This document shows, piece after piece, positions 8,658-17,638 of a DNA stretch of 37,701 bases. Under the pieces are notes generated by a model. It saw nothing but the letters and a program-made list of their open reading frames with translations. It did no database searches and had not been told where the DNA came from. Origin of the DNA: Gammaproteobacteria bacterium (lineage in GTDB: Bacteria; Pseudomonadota; Gammaproteobacteria; SZUA-229); NCBI GenBank assembly GCA_030595325.1, contig JAUVDN010000010.1, positions 1 through 37,701 on the forward strand, read 5' to 3'. Numbering within the stretch: position 1 is the stretch's first letter; each line of letters opens with the position of its first letter. The position numbers and the translations under genes are program-made.

Positions 8658-10115
8658 TAACCTTTGTGAATTTTCGTTTCGCATGCGCATTTTTTTCATC
8701 CGGCTGCTGTCATGCTGATGTTCTATCTGCTCCCATTGAAACTGCCATTGCCAGTTTCCTATGATCGTGCCCGGCGTATTCATCCTTGCATCCGAACCCA
8801 GATGCAGACAATCTTGTATCGGGATAATGCAAATATTTGCACGCGAGTGCATGGCGTTATCGACCAGCCTCTCTACCACCAGGTCTGCCATATCAACATT
8901 ATCGAACCAGCAATCACTGCGGTCCGGTGCCATATCTATTGCCTCGAGGCTTTCATCTTCATTATCAGCAAGCGGCAGATTCAGTACCGATAACACATGA
9001 TTTTTAACATGTTCTTCGAGACTATTAAACCAGCCTTTTGTCGTATCGTTATCATGTGTGCCGGTATACACCACTGTATCTTCTTTTATATTTTGTGGCT
9101 TATGCGGATTATCTTCAAATTCATCGAAACCGAACTGCAATATCGACATGCCCGGTAGCTGGTATTTTTTTCTCAGCGCAGTCACTTCTGCAGTGATGAT
9201 ACCGAGATCTTCAGCGACAAAAGGAAGTTGATTGTAGCATTTCTCTATGCTCGATTTTATCGCCGACAATAACTCATCACCGGGTATTTTCTGCCACTGG
9301 CCATCGACGGCGGTGTCACATGATGCATCGATCATCCATGCTGCTTCCAACCCTCTAAAGTGATCGATGCGCACCAGATCGAACTGCTGCAGATGATGAT
9401 GAATTCTAGATTTCCACCACGCAAAGTCATCTTTTCGCATGTTTTCCCAGTTATAATGCGGATTACCCCAACGTTGCCCGGTTTCAGAGAAATAATCAGG
9501 CGGAACACCACTGACCAATTCCATGCTTCCGTTCGAATCCAGCAGAAACAATTCAGGATGTGCCCACACGTCGGCACTATCATGACCGATAAAAATAGGC
9601 ATGTCACCAAACAGCAGTATGCCCAGATCGGCGGCTTTATTTCTGATTTCATGCCAGCGTTTATGTAACTGGTATTGTTGCCATTTCAGCTCAGCTATCG
9701 CTTGTTCATTCTCTGCAGTGGATTGCTGCAGCACCTGTGCTTCACGAAATTTCCACTGCGCTGGCCAGTCAATCCAGGCGGCGTCATCAAAACGTTTTTT
9801 TAACACTTTGAATAATGCATAATCATCCAGCCAGAACTGCTGTTTGTTACAAAAATCGATGTAATCATTGTCACATTCATCAACCGCTGAATTTTTTGGA
9901 AGCAGCGCCGGATTAAATGCAAACGCTGAACTGCATTGATAGGGAGACAGTCCGGCCTGCGGTTCACCAAGCGGCAATACCTGCCACACGCTAAAACCGG
10001 TCTCTGACATCATCTGCAGCCAGCGGTCGACATCATCACCCAGCACGCCTGATGGCAGTGATGTCGGATGCAGCAGGATACCTGCACGTCTTTTCTGAAG
10101 ATTAAGTGAAGACAT
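8646..10115 (-). CDS. malQ: 4-alpha-glucanotransferase (amylomaltase, GH77)
   Basis: A 489-residue GH77 enzyme that transfers segments between alpha-1,4-glucans and releases glucose. Motifs seen are GILLHPTSLPSG at the N-terminus, LLFGDMPIFIGHDSADVW, the nucleophile region LVRIDHFRGLEAAW, the acid region PFVAEDLGIITAEV, and YTGTHDNDTTKGWF. The ORF starts five bases after the GH57 stop and has no clear Shine-Dalgarno, so it is probably translationally coupled. The last about 20 residues are Met/Arg/Asn-rich and reach into the 15-bp repeat that holds the stop codon. That suggests the C-terminal tail was extended or altered by the duplication. Catalytic parts are intact. Confidence 0.96.
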   Translation of the reverse strand: MSSLNLQKRRAGILLHPTSLPSGVLGDDVDRWLQMMSETGFSVWQVLPLGEPQAGLSPYQCSSAFAFNPALLPKNSAVDECDNDYIDFCNKQQFWLDDYALFKVLKKRFDDAAWIDWPAQWKFREAQVLQQSTAENEQAIAELKWQQYQLHKRWHEIRNKAADLGILLFGDMPIFIGHDSADVWAHPELFLLDSNGSMELVSGVPPDYFSETGQRWGNPHYNWENMRKDDFAWWKSRIHHHLQQFDLVRIDHFRGLEAAWMIDASCDTAVDGQWQKIPGDELLSAIKSSIEKCYNQLPFVAEDLGIITAEVTALRKKYQLPGMSILQFGFDEFEDNPHKPQNIKEDTVVYTGTHDNDTTKGWFNSLEEHVKNHVLSVLNLPLADNEDESLEAIDMAPDRSDCWFDNVDMADLVVERLVDNAMHSRANICIIPIQDCLHLGSDARMNTPGTIIGNWQWQFQWEQIEHQHDSSRMKKMRMRNENSQRLVEL

Positions 10116-10120
10116 ATTTA

Positions 10121-11872
10121 TCAGACGTTCCTAACCATGGTGCCCGCATTCTCTACACTGCCACCACCAACTGATAATGGTTCATCCAGACTATCCGGTA
10201 TCTGAAGCTTCAACAGAACATACAGATTTTTTAGCTGGGCTCGAAACAGCTGGTCAAAATCATTCACACTTTCCGATGAATTCTTTTCACCGAACCACCA
10301 GAACCAGTCGGAACCTTCACAGATAGCCAACTGGCGAGTTGCGGTCTCGGTTTCATCATCATCTAATTTACCGTCGCGCAACACTTCGTCATAAGCATGC
10401 TTCGCCTTGATCAAAAGATCCCATGCCCGGTTTTTATCCGGTTCACCAACCCATGTCGAAAATGAACCGTACACCCAGCTACCGGCACACAATCTTTCCA
10501 GCTCATGCGTTTTTGTATCGTCCGTCAGTGCAGAAAATGTGGTCGCCCGTATCAGCTTATGGTTGGCTAATGTTTTATAGAGGTGGTCGAGAAAATAATA
10601 ACCGTTATGCGGGTAATACTCCCAGGCATTTTCACCGTCCAGGATGATAGAAACTACGTGCCGGTTAGCGCTATCACCGAGGAAATCGGCAATGTTCACC
10701 AGGTTATGCACCAGGTCATTGGCCGCATCGACCGAGTTCATCTTGCTGTATTCGAAACCTATTAAGTCAGACAGACCGTCGTCGCGAAAAAACAGTTTGG
10801 GTTTGTAACCTTTTAATACATGCGGATGAAACAGTGCGCGTTTGCTGTGAACTTTTTCTTGGTCATGATCGCTTAGCTGCATGCTGTTTCGCCACACGCC
10901 TTCACCGGATGCCGTCCACTTAAAACCAAATTCTTCAACCAATGCCACGGCATCATCTGAAATTGCACCTTCAGATAACCAGATACCTTGTGGGCGATGT
11001 CCAAAAAAATGTTCGAAACAGTTGATACCCTGCTGGATGTGCCAGCGGGAACGTTCCTCGCCACCGGGATAGACGATTTGATCTGGTGCCGGTGCTTCTG
11101 GCTGGGCACAGATCATGTTGCCCATGTCATTCAACAGCGGAATAATCGGATGCCCGTAAGGTGTCATGGAAAGTTCTATCTGCCCACTTTCGGCAAGTTT
11201 CCTGTAACGCGGTATCAGTTTGGATATACAGTCGTAGATTAACTGCAACAGAGCACGACGATCAGTCTGGTCAAACATCTTGGCTTTCTTAATCAGATCA
11301 ATCGAAGTCTGTGTCTGCTTTAATGCATGTCCGAGCCATACCAGGTGATACCAGACCAGCACGTCGATATAATATTGCGAGTTTAAGTACTGCAGACAGC
11401 CGGTATCGTTCTGATCACAGCTGCCGCCGGGAAACATCAGCTTAAAAGGTTCCAATAGACGCTTGAAATCAGGATAGGGATCTATCATTTTCTCTGCGTT
11501 AGCTTTCTGACAATTACACAGTAGCTGGTAACGTTCGAGTGGTGATTCAGGGATCGGTTTTGCACCCGCCAGCAAGTTGAGCATTGGGTCTTTCATCACT
11601 TGCCCGTCATCGAGCCAGCGCTTTAACTGCTTGGCGTAATCGTCCAGTTGCTCCAATAAAACAGGGGCAAAATTAACCACGACATGCATATCCGGGTGCG
11701 CTTCCAGATGCGCCACCATGTCTTCATAATCTTTTATCGCATGCAGGTAGACCCAGGGCAGTTTGTAATCACCATCGATACCCTGCTGGTACCAGGGCTG
11801 GTGCATATGCCAGCACAACACAAAATTGACGGCATGGTCTCTGTCCATCATCGACTCTTCGTTATCACTCAT
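10121..11872 (-). CDS. Glycoside hydrolase family 57 (alpha-glucan-active)
   Basis: A 583-residue GH57 protein. Conserved region 1, VLCWHMHQPWYQQ, is near residue 20. The region with the presumed nucleophile Glu is GIWLSEGAISDDAV, and the region with the acid/base Asp is IILDGENAWEYYPHNGYYF. GH57 includes alpha-amylases, amylopullulanases, branching enzymes and 4-alpha-glucanotransferases, and the sequence alone does not settle which. Since GH13 branching and GH77 transferase genes are already beside it, a hydrolytic or debranching role in glycogen turnover is the simplest reading. No signal peptide is seen, so it should be cytoplasmic. It lies 32 bp after glgC and 5 bp before malQ. Confidence 0.92.
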   Translation of the reverse strand: MSDNEESMMDRDHAVNFVLCWHMHQPWYQQGIDGDYKLPWVYLHAIKDYEDMVAHLEAHPDMHVVVNFAPVLLEQLDDYAKQLKRWLDDGQVMKDPMLNLLAGAKPIPESPLERYQLLCNCQKANAEKMIDPYPDFKRLLEPFKLMFPGGSCDQNDTGCLQYLNSQYYIDVLVWYHLVWLGHALKQTQTSIDLIKKAKMFDQTDRRALLQLIYDCISKLIPRYRKLAESGQIELSMTPYGHPIIPLLNDMGNMICAQPEAPAPDQIVYPGGEERSRWHIQQGINCFEHFFGHRPQGIWLSEGAISDDAVALVEEFGFKWTASGEGVWRNSMQLSDHDQEKVHSKRALFHPHVLKGYKPKLFFRDDGLSDLIGFEYSKMNSVDAANDLVHNLVNIADFLGDSANRHVVSIILDGENAWEYYPHNGYYFLDHLYKTLANHKLIRATTFSALTDDTKTHELERLCAGSWVYGSFSTWVGEPDKNRAWDLLIKAKHAYDEVLRDGKLDDDETETATRQLAICEGSDWFWWFGEKNSSESVNDFDQLFRAQLKNLYVLLKLQIPDSLDEPLSVGGGSVENAGTMVRNV

Positions 11873-11904
11873 AGTTATTTTCAGCGGTGTTTATTATGTT
11901 GATT

Positions 11905-13254
11905 TCAGGCTACGCTCAGCTTCTCCTTGCCCTGATTATCTTTGGTCAGCTCTTCTTTATCAACAACATATAAATGCTGTCCCAGCATTTCAGGGGTCAC
12001 CAGAACTATACCGCTTTCTGTTACATGAAACCGCTCGCGATCTTGCTCCTGATCTTCACCGATAATAGTATCGTCGTCTATAGTGCACGCCTTATCTATG
12101 ATGGCGCGTGTGATACGGCAGTTTTTTCCAATCAATACCTTGGGCAGAATGACGCTGTCCTTGATTACGGAACCACGTTCTATCTCTGTTGCGAAGAAAA
12201 TGACAGAACGTTTAACACTGGCACCGGAAATTATACAACCGCCAGAAACCAGTGAATCGATGGCCATGCCACGCAGACCATCATCATCGAATATAAATTT
12301 GGCAGGCGGATGCTGAGTCTGATAGGTCCAGATTGGCCAGTCGCGTGAATATAGATTAAGTTCGGGTTCGACCTCACACAGTTCCATGTTGGCTTTCCAG
12401 TAAGAATCGAGTGTGCCGACATCACGCCAGTAGGCTGAGTTGCCTTCTTTATTAAGGAACGGGTAAGCACGCGCATTACAGGTCGTGATGCTCTTCGGCA
12501 CGATGTCTTTGCCAAAATCATGTGCTGAATCAGGCTCCTCAGAATCTGCAATCAAACTGGCATAGAGGTAGGCCGTAGAAAAAATATAGATACCCATTGA
12601 TGCCAGAGCCTTGTCTGGTTTACCCGGCATCGCTTCGGGATCTTCTGGTTTTTCAGTAAATTTTGTTATTCGATAATTTTCATCGACAGACATGACACCG
12701 AAATCTGACGCTTCATCGAGTGGTGCTTCGATACAACCGACCGTTAGATCAGCGCCCGATGACACATGGTCGTAAAGCATCTTGGAGTAATCCATGGTGT
12801 AGATATGATCACCACCCAGTACGATGACATTATCTGGTGCATGACGACGGATGATATCGATGTTCTGGTACAGCGCATCGGCCGTACCGCGATACCATTC
12901 ATTATCAACACGCTGCTGTGCGGGAATGAGTTCAACAAATTCGCCTATCTCAGCACGCATGAAGCCCCATGCACGTTGCAGGTGCCTTATCAGTGAATGT
13001 GATTTGTATTGCGTGAGCACACCTATACGGCGCAGACCCGAGTTGACACAATTTGATAATGCAAAGTCGATGATGCGATATTTACCACCGAAAGGCACTG
13101 CCGGTTTTGCTCGCCATTTGGTCAGCCCCTTTAATCTTGAACCTGAACCACCTGCCAGAACCAACACCAGTGTTTTACGTGTCAGTTCGGTACCGGTGTT
13201 TGCATCTGTGTAGTAGCGGTAGTTTTTAGACTGTGTTTTTGCACTGTTAGTCAT
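11905..13254 (-). CDS. glgC: Glucose-1-phosphate adenylyltransferase
   Basis: A 449-residue protein that makes ADP-glucose from ATP and glucose-1-phosphate, the committed step of glycogen synthesis. The N-terminal LVLAGGSGSRLKGLT, KPAVPFGGKYRIIDFAL, WYRGTADALYQN, GDHIYTMDYSKML and FTEKPEDPEAM are all in place, and the C-terminal half has left-handed beta-helix hexapeptides. The first loop reads GGSGSRL rather than the E. coli GGRGTRL, a variant known outside enterics. The start ATG overlaps the glk stop by one base (TAATG), so the genes are coupled. Enzymes of this family are usually allosterically activated by glycolytic intermediates. Confidence 0.97.
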   Translation of the reverse strand: MTNSAKTQSKNYRYYTDANTGTELTRKTLVLVLAGGSGSRLKGLTKWRAKPAVPFGGKYRIIDFALSNCVNSGLRRIGVLTQYKSHSLIRHLQRAWGFMRAEIGEFVELIPAQQRVDNEWYRGTADALYQNIDIIRRHAPDNVIVLGGDHIYTMDYSKMLYDHVSSGADLTVGCIEAPLDEASDFGVMSVDENYRITKFTEKPEDPEAMPGKPDKALASMGIYIFSTAYLYASLIADSEEPDSAHDFGKDIVPKSITTCNARAYPFLNKEGNSAYWRDVGTLDSYWKANMELCEVEPELNLYSRDWPIWTYQTQHPPAKFIFDDDGLRGMAIDSLVSGGCIISGASVKRSVIFFATEIERGSVIKDSVILPKVLIGKNCRITRAIIDKACTIDDDTIIGEDQEQDRERFHVTESGIVLVTPEMLGQHLYVVDKEELTKDNQGKEKLSVA

Positions 13255-14276
13255 TATGATACCTGCTGTTTTGAATTCTGCTGGTTTGAGTTCTGTCGCA
13301 TTTGATTGTGTTGTATCTTTACGGCTTCTGACATAGCGCCTAGCACACCGACCCTATCATTGATAACAAGATAAACAGCAATCTGTTCGACCAGAGTTTG
13401 CATTCTGCCCTTATTTAGATAAGCATTCATAAACTCTTTGGATAACATTTTTTTTAACATTTTTGCAGCGATGCCACCGGTGATAAATATACCACCATTA
13501 GGCTTATATAGAAGCGCAATATTGCCGATATATGCGCCATATATCTGCACAAAAAGTGACAGCGCCCTGTCTGCAGCTTCATCATCCGATTGATTGTTGA
13601 TCCATTCAGCACTGACCTCTTCACTGCATTTACCGTTACAAAAATGATACAGCGAGACCAAACCATCACCAGATAAGATTCGTTCATACGATACGTGAGC
13701 AAAGCGTTGCTGCAAAAACTTAAGTAACTCAATCTGGGTATCATTGGTCGGTGCAAAATCGATATGACCGCCCTCCGTCGCATGGGTATGAGCGGCTGCT
13801 TTGTCTCCATGACAACCATCATCAACCCAGGCTACGCCAAGCCCTGTGCCTGCACCAACAGCAACACGTGTCCTACTTTTGTGTAACCCATCAGAATCTA
13901 AAGCACCAGGATTTATTATGAGTCTGTCTTTATCCCGTAACTGGCCGGTACCAAAGGCAGAGGCCTGAAAATCATTCATGAAGTAAATGTTATCGATACC
14001 AAAACTGTCTTTCAATTTTTGTTTTTCGATCGTCCAGGGAAGATTGGTTAAATGTGCTGAGGTTTCGCTGACCAGACCGGGCAATGCCAGTGATAAAGTA
14101 TTCACCCCGTCACATGGTGCACCACAGTCCTGCATGAAAGTTCGCAACATCGGTTCGAAGCTATCAAAATCACCACTAAGATAACGTGCCTCATGAAGCA
14201 CCTTACGCGGCTCCGCAGAATCAGCAAAGACTAATCTTGTTTTAGTGCCACCAACATCTGCTGCAATGATATGCAT
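13254..14276 (-). CDS. glk: Glucokinase
   Basis: A 340-residue Glk of the non-ROK glucokinase family. ATP-binding ADVGGTKTRLVFAD is at residues 5-18, GAGTGLGVAWVDD and HATEGGHIDFAP are mid-protein, and ILSGDGLVSLYHF and GGIFITGGIAAKML follow. It phosphorylates glucose released by MalQ and GH57, so carbon re-enters as glucose-6-phosphate for Zwf. It is first in the carbohydrate operon, 85 bp after fnr on the same strand. The last about 17 residues are Gln/Asn/Ser-rich and encoded by three degenerate 15-bp units (13263-13307), which looks like a late extension of the C-terminus. Confidence 0.95.
   Translation of the reverse strand: MHIIAADVGGTKTRLVFADSAEPRKVLHEARYLSGDFDSFEPMLRTFMQDCGAPCDGVNTLSLALPGLVSETSAHLTNLPWTIEKQKLKDSFGIDNIYFMNDFQASAFGTGQLRDKDRLIINPGALDSDGLHKSRTRVAVGAGTGLGVAWVDDGCHGDKAAAHTHATEGGHIDFAPTNDTQIELLKFLQQRFAHVSYERILSGDGLVSLYHFCNGKCSEEVSAEWINNQSDDEAADRALSLFVQIYGAYIGNIALLYKPNGGIFITGGIAAKMLKKMLSKEFMNAYLNKGRMQTLVEQIAVYLVINDRVGVLGAMSEAVKIQHNQMRQNSNQQNSKQQVS
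13263..13307 (-). repeat. 15-bp tandem repeat at glk 3' end
   Basis: Plus-strand units CTGCTGTTTTGAATT, CTGCTGGTTTGAGTT and CTGTCGCATTTGATT follow one another with a 15-bp period. They encode the Gln/Asn-rich tail of Glk. Confidence 0.7.
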
Positions 14277-14303
14277 CGAAAACGTCCTAATTGTTTAGTG
14301 ACT

Positions 14304-14323
14304 TTGATAATAAATCTTATCAA
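14304..14323. promoter_or_regulatory. Inverted repeat between fnr and glk
   Basis: TTGATAA-N6-TTATCAA is a perfect seven-base inverted repeat 28 bp upstream of the glk ATG. It resembles FNR half-sites, but the TTGAT and ATCAA blocks are ten apart rather than four, so it is not a standard FNR box. It could be an operator or a small hairpin in the fnr 3' UTR/glk leader. Confidence 0.4.
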
Positions 14324-14361
14324 TGTTATTTGCATGACACATATCAATTAACACTGCAGAT

Positions 14362-15147
14362 TTAACAAGTGACCTGTGCACCAGCGATGCTGACCAGGGA
14401 ATTATAATCATAAACCTTAAACTTACGTCGGCTGACTTCTAACATTCCACTGTCTTGAAACCGCCTTAATACACGACTGACTGTTTCTATCGCCAGTCCT
14501 AAATAATTGGCTATATCTTGTCGTGTCATGGTCAATTTAATTACATCGAATAAATAACCTTCGTCCAGATAACCATACTTTTCAGAGCGTTTCGACATAT
14601 CGACCAGGAAACTGGCCAGTCGACCTTCAGCATCTTTTCTTGCCAGCATCAGCATCTGATTATGATCACGTAATAGGTTATCTGCAATTATATTGAGGAA
14701 CCCCTGACCTAAGACGCGATCGTGTAGTCCAGCCAGTGGAATCTTACAGATCGCTGTATCTTCGAGAGCAACAGTCGAAGAGATGTGGTTATTGCTGCCC
14801 ATTGCATCCAGCCCGAATACATCACCTGGCATATAAAAATTCAGTACCTGTTCTTCGCCATTCTCCATCAGCATATAAGATTTGACCGAACCGCTACTAA
14901 CGACATAGATAGCTTTTGTGTTATCGCCACCACGAAATATATGGTTTCCCTTAGAAAGTAACTTTCGATTTTTTACAACCTGATAAGAATGGTCATGAGC
15001 TATGGTCAGTTGTTCTGCCAGACAGCCACCTCGTATGTTGCAGTTGCAACAGGATAGAACCTCTAACGATGGTTGTGCATAACCAATCCCATTAGCAACC
15101 GGGATGGTAATGTTATCCACCGACGTATCTTGTAACTGCATAGCCAT
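14362..15147 (-). CDS. fnr: FNR-type oxygen-responsive transcription regulator
   Basis: A Crp/Fnr-family regulator. I place the start at the ATG at 15147 because GGAGG lies eight nt upstream. The ORF-track start at 15291 is a TTG that would add 48 residues to a family of about 250, whereas this start gives 261. Cysteines in SCCNCNIRGGC reproduce the C-x2-C-x5-C spacing of E. coli FNR C20/C23/C29, and the Cys in EDTAICKIPL aligns with C122, so all four [4Fe-4S] ligands are present. The cyclic-nucleotide-like barrel is followed by a helix-turn-helix, TRQDIANYLGLAIETVSRVLRRF, with the FNR-type E-x2-SR recognition helix. It should bind TTGAT-N4-ATCAA sites, of which two perfect and one near-perfect copy occur in this window. 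Confidence 0.95.
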   Translation of the reverse strand: MAMQLQDTSVDNITIPVANGIGYAQPSLEVLSCCNCNIRGGCLAEQLTIAHDHSYQVVKNRKLLSKGNHIFRGGDNTKAIYVVSSGSVKSYMLMENGEEQVLNFYMPGDVFGLDAMGSNNHISSTVALEDTAICKIPLAGLHDRVLGQGFLNIIADNLLRDHNQMLMLARKDAEGRLASFLVDMSKRSEKYGYLDEGYLFDVIKLTMTRQDIANYLGLAIETVSRVLRRFQDSGMLEVSRRKFKVYDYNSLVSIAGAQVTC

Positions 15148-15341
15148 ACTACTGTCCTCCAGATTAAGACCGTCGACATCATGACCTGTCATTAACAAAC
15201 GGGCTATCAGGGATTCCCTGATACTCATATAGGGATATGCTCGTGTTAACACCAAAGGAATATTTGTGTAGAGTGTCTTCTCCTCAAACAATTTAGCACT
15301 TTCTCTTCACACTTGAAGAATTGTACTAGTAATATAAGCCT

Positions 15342-16595
15342 GTGAAAAAAATACATACATATTTTCTACATACATTTATCATAATCACCGCAACATTAAT
15401 GATAGCGGCTATCGCCATCGCCAGCTGTTATTTTGGACTGATTGAACTGATTGACTCTGGCGTGATCAAGGGTATTGATCTCAATAATATCCAGTTACCG
15501 TTTGTACGAGCCATCGGAATAACGCTGGTAACTACATTGCTTATTGCCTTCCTTGCCAGTGTGATATATTTTCGTATAACTCGGCCATGGGCACAACAAG
15601 CTGAAACTTTTCATATACTTGCAAAAACGGCACATGAGGCCATTTTTCTAATCGATGCCCATGGCATTGTCCAGTTTGTAAACCCGGCCGCTGAAATCCT
15701 GTTCGGTTATGAGAGAAAAGAACTGCTGGGCGTGAACATCAAACATCTGATGCCCTCACCACACAGAAAATTACACGATAGCTATATCAAAGACTACCTG
15801 CAGACCGATATCAAAAAAATTATCGGTAAAGGACAACAGCTATTAGGTCAACGCAAAGACGGTAGCCAGTTTCCAATGTATCTTTCTGTCGGAGAAATCC
15901 AGTTAGAGCATACCCATCTGTTCGCCGGCCTGATCCTTGACCTCAGTGAACAACAGAAGCTTCAGCGCGAAGTTCTTGCCATTCCTGCGCGTGAGCAACA
16001 GCGTATCGGCGAAGAATTGCACGATGGTCTTGGTCAACAGCTCACCGGGTTAAGCATGCTGGCACAGAGCCTACTGAACAAAGCAAACAAATCCGAACAT
16101 GATCTGGCCGAGCAACTGGCCAGCGGACTGCATGAAGCACTGACCCAGGTACGTGAACTGGCCCGCGGTTTAATGCCTATACAGATCGATGCCGATGGCT
16201 TTACGCTATCGCTACAGGAGATTACAAAAAACATCGAACAGCAGAGTAATATTCCAATAAAACTTCAGATCGACAATATTGTACAATTGTTTGACGATGC
16301 GACTGCGGCCCATCTCTACCGGATCGTTCAGGAATCACTGAACAATGCGATCAAGCATGCCAAAGCCAGCCGTATTAATGTTTCTCTCAAAATTGAACAG
16401 GAACATGGCGTTTTAGAAATAATTGATAATGGTATTGGCATACCATTCGACCTTGAAGAATCTGCTGGTCTGGGATTAAATATCATGAGACACCGCTGTG
16501 GTCTGTTCGATGGAGAGATCACCATCAATCCCGCAGGCGAACGCGGTACTAAGGTATGCTGCCGATTCCCAATCAACCCGGAGGAAGCCTATTAA
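15342..16595 (+). CDS. Membrane sensor kinase, FixL-like PAS plus NarX/DegS-type kinase
   Basis: A 417-residue histidine kinase starting at GTG. Two membrane helices (about 8-34 and 56-77) flank a short periplasmic loop. A PAS domain (about 90-203) is strikingly FixL-like: PSPHRKLHDSYI aligns with the segment carrying the haem-ligand His200 of Bradyrhizobium FixL (here H145), and IIGKGQQ and KDGSQFPMYLSVGE also match. The residue 20 after that His, Arg220 in FixL, is Gln165. The kinase core is HisKA_3/HATPase: REQQRIGEELHDGLGQQLTG with phospho-accepting H227, then ESLNNAIKHA and GLGLNIMRHR. FixL itself has a different dimerisation domain. The stop overlaps the regulator start (TAATG). Haem-based gas sensing is inferred, not shown. 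Confidence 0.9.
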   Translation: MKKIHTYFLHTFIIITATLMIAAIAIASCYFGLIELIDSGVIKGIDLNNIQLPFVRAIGITLVTTLLIAFLASVIYFRITRPWAQQAETFHILAKTAHEAIFLIDAHGIVQFVNPAAEILFGYERKELLGVNIKHLMPSPHRKLHDSYIKDYLQTDIKKIIGKGQQLLGQRKDGSQFPMYLSVGEIQLEHTHLFAGLILDLSEQQKLQREVLAIPAREQQRIGEELHDGLGQQLTGLSMLAQSLLNKANKSEHDLAEQLASGLHEALTQVRELARGLMPIQIDADGFTLSLQEITKNIEQQSNIPIKLQIDNIVQLFDDATAAHLYRIVQESLNNAIKHAKASRINVSLKIEQEHGVLEIIDNGIGIPFDLEESAGLGLNIMRHRCGLFDGEITINPAGERGTKVCCRFPINPEEAY

Positions 16596-17230
16596 TGGCC
16601 AAAATTCTAATCGTAGACGATCACCCTCTGGTACGTGCCGGTTTTTCCCAGCTCATCGGTGACACAACTGACCTCACCGTCTGTGGTGAAGCGGGTGATA
16701 TGGCTACCGCATTAAAACTGTTAGATTCGGTTAAACCTGATTTAGCTATCATAGACCTTTCACTGGCCGGTGGCAGCGGCATGGACCTGATTGAACATAT
16801 CAAAGCACGGGATAGCAAAGTTCTGATGCTGGTGGCTTCAATGCACGATGAAGCTCTCTATGCGGAACGCGTACTTACCGCCGGTGCGCGAGGTTACATC
16901 AATAAGCAGGAAACACAGGGAAAAATTATTCCAGCTATTCGTCAGGTGCTTGATGGCAAGGTCTATATGAGTGAGTACATGACCGAAAAAATATTAAACG
17001 ACATGGTGAGTGGTTCAGATGAGAAACGTGGTATCAAGTCATTATCAAACCGTGAACTGCAAGTGTTCGAAATGATTGGTCAGGGCATCGCCCCGGGAAA
17101 AATGGCCATGCAACTAAACTTAAGTATTAAAACGATTGAGACGTATCAGGCACACATCAAAAAGAAACTAGGGCTGACCTCTGCGCATAAACTCACACAT
17201 CGCGCCATACGCTGGGTACTGGAACAATAA
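16595..17230 (+). CDS. NarL/FixJ-family response regulator
   Basis: A 211-residue response regulator. The start is set at the ATG at 16595, with CGGAGG upstream and a one-base overlap with the kinase stop; the ORF-track start at 16556 lies inside the kinase gene. The receiver has ILIVDDHPLVRAG, the phospho-acceptor Asp in LAIIDLSLAGGSG, and Lys in ARGYINKQE. The C-terminal LuxR helix-turn-helix runs from LSNRELQVFEMIGQG to HIKKKLGLTSAHKL. It is the evident partner of the adjacent kinase. Its targets are unknown; the neighbouring fnr and storage genes are possible. Confidence 0.94.
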   Translation: MAKILIVDDHPLVRAGFSQLIGDTTDLTVCGEAGDMATALKLLDSVKPDLAIIDLSLAGGSGMDLIEHIKARDSKVLMLVASMHDEALYAERVLTAGARGYINKQETQGKIIPAIRQVLDGKVYMSEYMTEKILNDMVSGSDEKRGIKSLSNRELQVFEMIGQGIAPGKMAMQLNLSIKTIETYQAHIKKKLGLTSAHKLTHRAIRWVLEQ

Positions 17231-17261
17231 ATCGGTATTTTAAATGAGTCGTTAGACGTAA

Positions 17262-17555
17262 TTACTTCTTTTCATTTTCCATTGCCTTGTCACAGAGTTC
17301 TTTGTACAGATGCCCCATATGCAGACAAAATTCTTCTAGCTCCGGGTAATTGACCGTCAGGTGTTTCATGGTACAGGCATCTTTGATCTCCTTACACAAA
17401 AACTCGAAATCCACATCATTGATGGTTTCACCACGATCAACTTTATCTTTCAGTCTTAACAACCTTGGCAGGCGATGCTGTTCAAATTCTTGCATCAATG
17501 AATGAAAAACACCTAGATGCATTTCTTTGATATCAACTACAATAGTTTTCTGCAT
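17262..17555 (-). CDS. Hypothetical protein, small Cys-containing
   Basis: I do not recognise this 97-residue protein. The ATG at 17555 is preferred over the GTG at 17564 because GGGTG sits six nt upstream. It is predicted mostly helical and charged, without a signal peptide or membrane segment. Four Cys (in FLCKEIKDACTMKH, EFCLHMGH and KELCDK) and several His suggest possible metal or redox chemistry, but no known motif fits. It converges with the response regulator, and a strong terminator separates it from the secreted protein gene upstream, so it is probably transcribed alone. Confidence 0.6.
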   Translation of the reverse strand: MQKTIVVDIKEMHLGVFHSLMQEFEQHRLPRLLRLKDKVDRGETINDVDFEFLCKEIKDACTMKHLTVNYPELEEFCLHMGHLYKELCDKAMENEKK

Positions 17556-17583
17556 GCCAATCACCCATTTCTGTTTATAGTAG

Positions 17584-17616
17584 AAAAAAAGCAGGTCATA
17601 ATTAACCTGCTTTTTT
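17584..17616 (-). terminator. Rho-independent terminator of the sulfur-globule-like gene
   Basis: AAAAAAGCAGGT and ACCTGCTTTTTT arms flank an eight-base loop, 23 bp past the stop of the minus-strand gene at 17639. The minus-strand transcript ends in a U-run. The stem is symmetrical, so it may also stop plus-strand transcripts. Confidence 0.9.
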
Positions 17617-17638
17617 ATAGATAGAGCGTTATTGCCGC

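Noticed and set aside
14304-14323. FNR box upstream of glk
   Set aside because: The TTGAT and ATCAA blocks are ten bases apart, not four; kept only as an inverted repeat of unknown role.
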